NCBI GenBank assembly: GCA_027484025.1
Contig: JAIXTI010000043.1
Span: 1-42,385, forward strand
Length of the DNA stretch: 42,385 nt
Direction: 5' to 3'
Origin: a bacterium
GTDB lineage: Bacteria > Gemmatimonadota > Gemmatimonadetes > Gemmatimonadales > Gemmatimonadaceae
The translations under genes and the position numbers were made by a program. Below, piece by piece: positions 17,245-23,418 of the stretch; the first letter of the stretch is position 1; each line of letters opens with the position of its first letter. The notes beneath the pieces were generated by a model. It was not told where the DNA came from. It made no database searches and saw nothing but the letters and a program-made list of their open reading frames with translations.

Positions 17245-17283
17245 TAGCACGGTTATGCTACCAAGGTAGCACCCTTGTGCTAC
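17245..17283 (-). promoter_or_regulatory. Inverted-repeat cluster, operator of the AbrB-Doc operon
   Basis: Twelve bases upstream of the antitoxin start there are overlapping dyads built from one core: GCTACC-AA-GGTAGC (17257-17270), GTAGCAC-CCTT-GTGCTAC (17266-17283), and a further TAGCAC at 17245-17250. All repeat the core TAGCA or its complement. Swapped-hairpin antitoxins bind such repeated dyads cooperatively. Confidence 0.65.
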
Positions 17284-17374
17284 TCCGCAAGGGTGCGTCC
17301 GCGGGAGCCTCCGATAGCAACGGCCACCACCTCGCGAAAGGTGGTGGCCGTCGTCGCTTCAACCACGCACGCCC

Positions 17375-19354
17375 TTACATCGCCGGCATCCGCAAATCCT
17401 GCAGCGCCTTCTTGAGCAAATCGGTCTTCTTTGTATCGCAGCCACGCGCGCCCTCGGCCGCGCTCACCGCTGCCTCGAGCGCCGTGTTGCGCGCCACACC
17501 GCTCGCCTTCTCGGCGGCCGCAATCTGCGTGCGCAGCGCACTCACCGCGCCTGCCGCGCATCCCTTCCGCTCCAACTGATCGGTGAACGCCTTCGCGAGC
17601 GGGAAGCTCGGCGGCCACACCATCTTGGGCTGCCCCTGGGCGTTGAGCTGCTCCCACTTGACCGTCTTCGCAGCATCGATTTCGTTCTGCGACACAAAGC
17701 GGCTCGGCACGAGTTCGGCCACGTCCATGCCGCGCGCGATTTCGCTGCTCACGATGTGGCCGTTGTACCAGTACACACTCCACGAACCCGCGGTCACCAT
17801 ACGGCTGCCGTCAACGGGGCCGCGGTCGAAGCTCGCGATCTCCTGCGGATGCGAGGTGTCGGTCCAATCGAACACCGAGATGCCACCCTGATACCAGCTC
17901 TGCACCATGATGTCGCGCCCCGGGATGGGGATGAGCGAACCATTGTGCGCCACGCAGTTTTCGTTCGAAGTCTGATACGTTGGGATCTTGTAGTAGCTGC
18001 GGAACTGCAAGGACTTCTTGCCGGTGATGGCGTTGGTCACGATGTCGAAGATCGCGTTGGCGCCCCACTCGGGCTTGTCGCCCACCCGACACTTGGCGCC
18101 GGTGCCGCCGCCCCATTCATCGCTGAAGAGCATGGCGGTGCCGTCGTTGTTGAACGTCGCCGAGTGCCAGTAGGCGAAGTTGCTGTCGGCGACTGCATCG
18201 AGTCGCACCGGGTTGACCGGGTTGCTGATGTCGAGCAGAAGGCCGTGTCCTTCACACGCGCCGCCGGCGATGCCGAGCGCGGGGTAAACGGTGATGTCGT
18301 GACACTGCGACATCTCGTTGAACCTCCCCGTGGGATCTCCACCCATGCCATTCTGTTGCAGGTACATCTTCACCATGTTGTCGACAATCGGCCGCGCGGC
18401 CGCGGTGTCGGCGGCCGTGGCCACGGTGCCACCACGCTGCTTCGTGATGTTGTCGATCACCGGCTTCACCATCTCGTCGGGCAACTCTTCCACGATGCCC
18501 ATGCCGGGAATGAACGCGAAGAACTTGCCGCGCTTCTTGAGCTCCTCGATTTGGAGAAGATCGGCCGCCGACGGGCCGTGCAACGCGGGCGCGTTCAGTC
18601 CGGTGAAGATGTTGGCGCGATTGACGATCGCGGCCTTGGCCGGATCGGCGAGCGGCACCTTGATGATTTCAATGCGCAGGCGGTTCGACGCGGCGTCGCT
18701 GCTGGGCGCGTTGGAGCAGTCGCTCACTTCACCCTTGGGGCGTACAGGCGAGGAGCCCGATACGTAGATGTAGACGTTGTCCTTGTCCTTCGGGTCCTCG
18801 AGCACGGTGTGCGTATGCGAGCCACGACACGTCTGCACGTTGGTAAGGAGCTTGGGCTCCTTGATGTTGGTGATGTCGAAGATGCGCACGCCACGCATGC
18901 GCTCCGTACTCACCGCCTGTCGTACGCCGCCGGGCTTGCAGTCGATGCGGCCGTTCATCGCTTCGGCGGAGACGAAGAGCAGATTCTTGTAGACCGAGAC
19001 GTCGTTCTGCGAGGCGGGGCACTCGTACGCCACCACGAGCGTGGGGCTCGACGGGTTGCTGATATCCCAGACGATGGGGCCGTTCTGGTTGCCCTGCACG
19101 ACGTACTTCCCGGTAAACGCGAGGTCGGTATTCCATTCGTCACCGAACGATTGCGGGCTGCGCACGCTGGAGAGGAGGCGCAGGTTGGAGACGTGCACGC
19201 CCGCGTCGTACATGCCGGGCTTGAGCGCGTTGCGCGGATCGGTGGCCGGCGAGGCGGCCACGTTCGGCTTGGCGGTGCGGGCGCAGGCGCCGAGCGTCAT
19301 CACGCTCAGCGACAGCGCGCTGAGGGAGACCATGGTGCGAAATGGGATCGTCAT
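17375..19354 (-). CDS. LVIVD-repeat lipoprotein
   Basis: 659 aa from ATG 19354; an earlier ATG at 19456 adds 34 low-complexity residues. The signal peptide ends in the lipobox M-T-L-G-A-C. The body holds LVIVD-type blades: V-W-D-I-S-N-P-S-S-P, I-F-D-I-T-N-I-K-E-P-K-L-L, L-L-D-I-S-N-P-V-N-P-V-R-L and V-F-D-W-T-D-T-S-H-P-Q-E-I, which build a beta propeller seen in secreted surface proteins. Several His and Cys residues (for example S-H-T-H-T, Q-C-H-D) are conserved-looking and may bind metal. The C-terminal 80 residues are Ala/Lys-rich and helical. No enzyme activity is known. Gene stands alone between two toxin-antitoxin pairs. Confidence 0.82.
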   Translation of the reverse strand: MTIPFRTMVSLSALSLSVMTLGACARTAKPNVAASPATDPRNALKPGMYDAGVHVSNLRLLSSVRSPQSFGDEWNTDLAFTGKYVVQGNQNGPIVWDISNPSSPTLVVAYECPASQNDVSVYKNLLFVSAEAMNGRIDCKPGGVRQAVSTERMRGVRIFDITNIKEPKLLTNVQTCRGSHTHTVLEDPKDKDNVYIYVSGSSPVRPKGEVSDCSNAPSSDAASNRLRIEIIKVPLADPAKAAIVNRANIFTGLNAPALHGPSAADLLQIEELKKRGKFFAFIPGMGIVEELPDEMVKPVIDNITKQRGGTVATAADTAAARPIVDNMVKMYLQQNGMGGDPTGRFNEMSQCHDITVYPALGIAGGACEGHGLLLDISNPVNPVRLDAVADSNFAYWHSATFNNDGTAMLFSDEWGGGTGAKCRVGDKPEWGANAIFDIVTNAITGKKSLQFRSYYKIPTYQTSNENCVAHNGSLIPIPGRDIMVQSWYQGGISVFDWTDTSHPQEIASFDRGPVDGSRMVTAGSWSVYWYNGHIVSSEIARGMDVAELVPSRFVSQNEIDAAKTVKWEQLNAQGQPKMVWPPSFPLAKAFTDQLERKGCAAGAVSALRTQIAAAEKASGVARNTALEAAVSAAEGARGCDTKKTDLLKKALQDLRMPAM

Positions 19355-19522
19355 TGAATACGGTGCAGGTGTGGGTGTCGCGGAGACAGGGGGTGCCGGT
19401 GTGCGGTACTGAACGGCCAAGCAGCTCAGAGGAACATGTTTGTGCATGACAGCCATCGCCAGCTACTTCGCCACCATGCAGCAATCCGTTCAGAAGGGAT
19501 CCAAAACGGCTTCAAGGACAGG

Positions 19523-19933
19523 TTATCCGCTCACCATCTCGAAGCCTGCCACCATGAAATGCCGGTCCAAGGTCAGCGCCGAACGCGTGCCTCGTTCGGC
19601 CATGATGGCGAAGCTGACGGCGTCGACCATGGAGAAGGGCTGATCGGTGTAGCGCAGGAGCCAGTCGTTGACGGCGCGTGCTTCGAGCGCCGCCGAGCTG
19701 GTGACGACTACGTTCGGTGACGCGCGAACCAACTGCAGAAAGCGGAGCCCGGCGTCGATCCCGGCACGCCGCATGACCAAGGCATGCGACTCCGCAACCA
19801 CGAGGTTCGATGTTACCACGCGATCCCGGCGGTGCACACGAGACAGCAGGGCCTCACTCAGTCGTTCATGGTCCGGGTGCGATTGCACGACCAGCGGATA
19901 CCACGCGCTGGTGTCGACGAAGAGCTCCTGCAT
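19523..19933 (-). CDS. vapC: VapC-type PIN-domain toxin
   Basis: 136 aa from ATG 19933, which overlaps the antitoxin stop by one base (TGATG). The four acidic PIN residues are Asp7 (F-V-D-T-S-A-W), Glu48 (V-V-A-E-S-H), Asp104 (S-M-V-D-A-V-S-F) and Asp123 (L-T-L-D-R-H-F). These bind Mg2+ and cut RNA, usually tRNA or rRNA. The overlap ties its translation to the antitoxin. An alternative start at 19963 would add 10 residues inside the antitoxin gene. Confidence 0.9.
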   Translation of the reverse strand: MQELFVDTSAWYPLVVQSHPDHERLSEALLSRVHRRDRVVTSNLVVAESHALVMRRAGIDAGLRFLQLVRASPNVVVTSSAALEARAVNDWLLRYTDQPFSMVDAVSFAIMAERGTRSALTLDRHFMVAGFEMVSG

Positions 19934-20253
19934 CAGGCGCAGCCAGTGGGATCCGACCGCCACGACGCTTCTTCGTCATCGGCCAGCACTCGGTCGTGCT
20001 CGCGCGCGACGTCGATGTCCCGGTGGTCAACGGTGTCTCTCGCCAGCCCGATCAGGCGGAGCGCCGGGTGGGCCGCCGGGTCCAGCTGCTGGAGCTCAAG
20101 CGCTTCGAGGCCGCGACGCAGCACATCGGATTTGGAGGCGCCCATCTGCGTAGCCAGCCGCTCCAATCGCGACCGGTCGCCTTCCGTCAGGTACACCTGT
20201 GTGGGCTCACCGACGCGCTTGGCTGGTTTGGGTTTGTCATTGTTGTATGTCAT
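19933..20253 (-). CDS. Ribbon-helix-helix antitoxin of the VapC pair
   Basis: 106 aa. Residues 18-50 fit the RHH fold: strand Q-V-Y-L-T, then helices D-R-S-R-L-E-R-L-A and K-S-D-V-L-R-R-G-L-E-A-L. The C-terminal half, rich in Asp and Glu, should bind the toxin. The start codon lies in the middle of the palindrome at 20245-20260, so the protein may repress by sitting on its own translation start region. The toxin gene follows with a one-base overlap. Confidence 0.82.
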   Translation of the reverse strand: MTYNNDKPKPAKRVGEPTQVYLTEGDRSRLERLATQMGASKSDVLRRGLEALELQQLDPAAHPALRLIGLARDTVDHRDIDVAREHDRVLADDEEASWRSDPTGCA

Positions 20254-20282
20254 GACATACTGTACACTCAGAAAGTCATGAC
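20245..20282 (-). promoter_or_regulatory. Palindromic operator over the RHH antitoxin start
   Basis: GTATGTCATGACATAC (20245-20260) is a perfect 16-bp palindrome containing the antitoxin ATG. Its core GTCATGAC is repeated at 20275-20282, with the centres 26 bases apart. RHH dimers bind short dyads of this kind side by side. Confidence 0.6.
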
Positions 20283-20383
20283 CGCAATACTGGGAGTACC
20301 CAGTCCATTTCCACTTAGCCGGTGTAATGCAGTGGCCTCATACTGAAGCGCCGCTGCCCACATGAACCACTCCCAACCGCATC

Positions 20384-21115
20384 ATGGATACCCGACCCTC
20401 CGCGTCCCTGCTCCTGCCGGCTCTGCTCGTTGCTGCCGGTATCGCCGCCGCCGGCTTTCTCGTGGGGCGCGGTGTGACGATGGTGCGCACCGCCGACCGC
20501 ACAGTATCGGTGAAGGGGGTCTCCGAACGCGAAGCCAAGGCTGACCTCGCCATCTGGCCGCTTCGCATCATGGCGTCCAACGACGATCTCGCCGTCGCCA
20601 GCGCGACGCTCGACCGGAGCGTGCAGGCGGTGCGGACCTTCCTCGCGGCTAATCAGCTCGACTCGACCGCCGCCGAAATCACCGTGCAGGAATTCGTCGT
20701 GCAGGACCAGAGCTCGATGGGCTCGAGCGGCGCGCGCTACGTCATCCGGCAAACGATCGTCGTGCGCTCGTCGCGTGTCGATCTCGTACAGCAGGCCAGT
20801 CAGCGCGTCCCCGAGCTCGTGCGGCAGGGCGTCGTGCTCTCGAGCGGTCAGGAGTACGGCGGCGGTGGTCCGACGTTCGTCTTCACCAAGCTCAACGACT
20901 TCAAGCCTGCGATGATCGCCGAGGCCACGGCGCGCGCGCGCGAAGGCGCCGAGCAATTCGCGAAGGACTCGCGCAGCGCGCTGTCGGGCATTCGCACTGC
21001 GAGTCAGGGGTTCTTCGAAATCCTGCCGCGCGATCAGGCCGCGGGGATCAGTGAAGAGAGCCAAGTGAACAAGCGGCTGCGGGTGGTGACGACGGTGACG
21101 TACGGGTTGCGCTGA
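20384..21115 (+). CDS. SIMPL domain (DUF541) exported protein
   Basis: 243 aa. A membrane-spanning N-terminal segment (residues 8-29, Leu/Ala/Gly-rich) acts as signal anchor. It is followed by the SIMPL domain: R-T-V-S-V-K-G-V-S-E-R-E, then a central helix-strand repeat and a C-terminal L-R-V-V-T-T-V-T-Y-G-L. Family members are periplasmic or membrane-anchored oligomers with poorly known roles; one, BP26 of Brucella, forms channel-like rings. Upstream lie the VapC operator and a short hairpin at 20289-20304. Confidence 0.85.
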   Translation: MDTRPSASLLLPALLVAAGIAAAGFLVGRGVTMVRTADRTVSVKGVSEREAKADLAIWPLRIMASNDDLAVASATLDRSVQAVRTFLAANQLDSTAAEITVQEFVVQDQSSMGSSGARYVIRQTIVVRSSRVDLVQQASQRVPELVRQGVVLSSGQEYGGGGPTFVFTKLNDFKPAMIAEATARAREGAEQFAKDSRSALSGIRTASQGFFEILPRDQAAGISEESQVNKRLRVVTTVTYGLR

Positions 21116-21246
21116 TCTCTCCTCGGTCTTTCGCCGCTTTGGAATGCCGACACGCGAGCGCTACCGCCGCGGCTCATTTCAAATAGACTTCGGCGGCGAT
21201 ACGGCCGAGCGCTGTGACAACGAGAACCCAGTATTCCGGAGAATCG

Positions 21247-21483
21247 ATGCCTGCAGAAATTCTGGCGAATGCCGATGGCTTTGTGTCGATGTTTCAGACC
21301 CTTCTGGGTTTCTGGCGCTTCATCTTCTCCGCCTCGTATCGCGCCAAGGTGATGGAGCGGTGGAGTAAGCGCAAAGGACTCTCGCAGCTTGCGACGATCG
21401 CGGAAGCCGTCGGGGGCGTCGTCATCGGATTGATTCTCCCCGCGATCGCCGGCTACACGGCATTCGTCATCGCCACGCGATAG
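21247..21483 (+). CDS. Small membrane-associated hypothetical protein
   Basis: 78 aa from ATG 21247, chosen because a good ribosome site (GGAGA) lies 5 bases upstream; an ATG at 21214 is the alternative. The protein has an amphipathic N-terminal half (F-V-S-M-F-Q-T-L-L-G-F-W-R-F-I-F), a basic middle, and a C-terminal hydrophobic helix (V-G-G-V-V-I-G-L-I-L-P-A-I-A-G-Y). No family recognised. Confidence 0.6.
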   Translation: MPAEILANADGFVSMFQTLLGFWRFIFSASYRAKVMERWSKRKGLSQLATIAEAVGGVVIGLILPAIAGYTAFVIATR

Positions 21484-21577
21484 TCCGGCGCCGCGGCGAC
21501 GGCGCGCGCGGGAAGCCGCCGATAAACTTTTCCGAAAACCCTCAAGTCTGGCAACGAGCTGCCGATCCTTTGGAGGC

Positions 21578-21677
21578 ACCTCCGTTGTCCGAAAAGAGCA
21601 CCCCGCCGGTGACGGCGGTCCGCAGAGCCAGCCAACTCATCGAGAGGTGAGTCCGGGCGGTTGCCGAAGCACGAGGT
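21578..21677 (+). ncRNA. Probable GEMM-type (cyclic-dinucleotide) riboswitch
   Basis: Compared from memory with the Vc2 c-di-GMP-I aptamer, the parts match in order and spacing. P1 is ACCTC (21578-21582) with GAGGT (21673-21677). AGAGCA (21595-21600) matches AGGGCA. A 6-bp stem CCGCCG/CGGCGG with a GTGA (GNRA) loop (21603-21618) has the same length as in Vc2. Two bases later comes CGCAGAGCC (21621-21629), matching CGCAAAGCC including the ligand-stacking A47. The 3' side TTGCCGAAG (21661-21669) is the usual closing sequence. The base at the G20 position is A (21597); in known GEMM-I RNAs A20 favours 3'3'-cGAMP. Positions 24-25 are C-C in place of A-A. It ends 39 bases before the subtilase start and so probably controls that gene. 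Confidence 0.6.
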
Positions 21678-21716
21678 ACCTACCCGGAGTCACGCTGACG
21701 TCGGGGGGTTCTTGGC

Positions 21717-23348
21717 ATGGTTCGGACGACATTCGCCCTCAATCAGAGCGTTGTCGTGAAGCAATCTCAGTTCAGATCCGCCATTCTCACGGTTGGCCTT
21801 CTTGCCGCATGCACGGAAGCCCCAACCCAGGCGGAGGTGTCGATTCCGACACTCCCGCCCGCACCATATATCGTGGTCCTTCGCGACACGGTCACCGATG
21901 TCGCCACGGCGACGTCGGCCGTCGTCTCACAAGCCATCGCCGCCGCCCCGAATGGGAATTCCCCATCGACCGCCGCGCGCACCATGCTCGTGCAGGACGA
22001 GGAGAACCTCTTTCCGTCACTGCACGCCGCCGCAGTAACGGTGACGGAAGAACAGGCCGAACAGCTTCGGGCCGACCCGCGCGTCGTCGCCGTCGAACCG
22101 GTCCTGCCCACGTCGCTCTATGCAGCGGCGTTGACGGCAACGTCATCGTGGGCACTCGATCGCATCAACCAGGCGGCACTGCCACTCGATGGTCGAACCA
22201 CCCGCTTTGGTGGTGACGGACTGGGCGTCCGCATTGCCATCTTCGACAGTGGGATTCGCTGGACGCATACGGAGCTTGCCGGGCGCGTGGCCGGTGGTTT
22301 CGACGCGTTTGGCAACGCACCCAAGCAGAGCGGCGACACGCATGGGCATGGCACGCTGGTCGCGTCGCTGGCCGCGGGGCGCACCTACGGGGTCGCGCCG
22401 AGTGCGACGCTGCTCGATGTCCAGGTCATGAACGCGGCGGGATCGGGTACCTCTCTCGAACTCACGCGTGGCGTGGACTGGGTCATCGCCGAGAAGCGGC
22501 GCGTGGCGGGCCCGATGGTCGCCAATCTCAGTCTTGGTGTGACTGGGGGCAGCACGGTGGTCGACGCGTTGGTCGACCGTCTGCGCGCGGCGGGTATCGT
22601 GGTGGTCGTCGCCGCCGGAAACTCGAGCACTGACGCATGCACTGTCTCGCCGGCACGGGCGCCGGGAGCGATCACCGTGGGGGCATCGGCAAACGGGTCC
22701 GTCGACAGTCGCGCGTCGTTCTCCAATGGCGGATCGTGTGTCGATCTGAGTGCGCCGGGAGCAACGATACCAGGCGCCGGCATGTCCAGCGACGCGGCCT
22801 TGGTCTCGGCGTCGGGCACGTCGATGTCGTCGCCTTTGGTGGCTGGGGCTGCCGCGACCTATCTGGGCGTGGCGAAGACGGCGACGCCCGATGCCGTCAC
22901 GACGTGGTTGCTGAGTGAAAGCGTGTCGGGACGAATGACGGGCCTCCTCCCCAACACGCCCAACCGCTTGCTGTCGTTGCAGCGCCTGCCCGGCGTGAGC
23001 GCGCCCGTTGCCACGCCGACTCCTACGCCAACGCCGACACCGACACCGACGCCCACACCAACGCCGACACCGACTCCCACGCCGATCTCCAGCACCTTCA
23101 AGCTGACGTCATCGTGTGTGGCGCGGGCGTGCACGGTTGACGCGAGTGTACCCACCAACGCCACCGCGGCCAATGCCAACTCCGTGGTGTACACGTGGGC
23201 GATCGGTCCATTCACCACCACGGCGGGCACCAATCTGCGCCGCATGACGATCAATCTCGGATCGCCAGGGACCGTCACCGTCACCGTGACCGCCCGACTG
23301 GGAACGACGACATTGGGAACGGCGTCGACAGTCCTGACGGTCAAGTAG
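21717..23348 (+). CDS. Subtilisin-like (S8) protease, lipoprotein, with Thr-Pro linker
   Basis: 543 aa. Signal peptide ends at lipobox L-L-A-A-C (Cys32). Residues 50-130 are an inhibitor-I9 type propeptide (Y-I-V-V-L-R-D, then D-P-R-V-V-A-V-E-P). The peptidase domain has Asp177 (I-F-D-S-G-I), His211 (H-G-H-G-T), the oxyanion Asn302 (A-A-G-N) and Ser369 (S-G-T-S-M-S-S-P), so it should be active. Residues 433-456 are twelve Thr-Pro pairs, followed by a Cys-containing Ig/PKD-like C-terminal domain. The layout is that of a surface-anchored or secreted protease. A probable GEMM riboswitch occupies the leader, so production may follow cyclic-dinucleotide levels. Confidence 0.9.
   Translation: MVRTTFALNQSVVVKQSQFRSAILTVGLLAACTEAPTQAEVSIPTLPPAPYIVVLRDTVTDVATATSAVVSQAIAAAPNGNSPSTAARTMLVQDEENLFPSLHAAAVTVTEEQAEQLRADPRVVAVEPVLPTSLYAAALTATSSWALDRINQAALPLDGRTTRFGGDGLGVRIAIFDSGIRWTHTELAGRVAGGFDAFGNAPKQSGDTHGHGTLVASLAAGRTYGVAPSATLLDVQVMNAAGSGTSLELTRGVDWVIAEKRRVAGPMVANLSLGVTGGSTVVDALVDRLRAAGIVVVVAAGNSSTDACTVSPARAPGAITVGASANGSVDSRASFSNGGSCVDLSAPGATIPGAGMSSDAALVSASGTSMSSPLVAGAAATYLGVAKTATPDAVTTWLLSESVSGRMTGLLPNTPNRLLSLQRLPGVSAPVATPTPTPTPTPTPTPTPTPTPTPTPISSTFKLTSSCVARACTVDASVPTNATAANANSVVYTWAIGPFTTTAGTNLRRMTINLGSPGTVTVTVTARLGTTTLGTASTVLTVK
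23013..23084 (+). repeat. Hexanucleotide repeats encoding (Thr-Pro)12
   Basis: Twelve tandem, slightly varied copies of an ACN-CCN unit form the linker between the protease domain and the C-terminal domain. Such tracts change length easily, so linker length may differ between strains. Confidence 0.9.
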
Positions 23349-23350
23349 CG

Positions 23351-23395
23351 GCGAAAGGGGTCAGAGTCGTTTTCGAGGACTCTGACCCCTTTCGC
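23351..23395. repeat. Perfect 18-bp inverted repeat between convergent genes
   Basis: The left arm (23351-23368) starts GCGAAAGGGGTCAGAGTC and pairs with 23378-23395, with a 9-base loop. It lies directly after the subtilase stop and before the penicillin acylase stop. There is no long T-run on either side, so it resembles a REP-like unit more than a standard terminator, although it may do that job for both genes. The 15 bases GGACTCTGACCCCTT also occur at 16577-16591. Confidence 0.7.
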
Positions 23396-23418
23396 GTGCT
23401 GACCCTATTCGAGTGCGC

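Noticed and set aside
17756..19357. 533-aa open frame antisense to the LVIVD gene
   Set aside because: High-GC shadow frame, rich in His/Arg/Val/Gly without domain pattern; the opposite strand carries clear LVIVD repeats and a lipobox.
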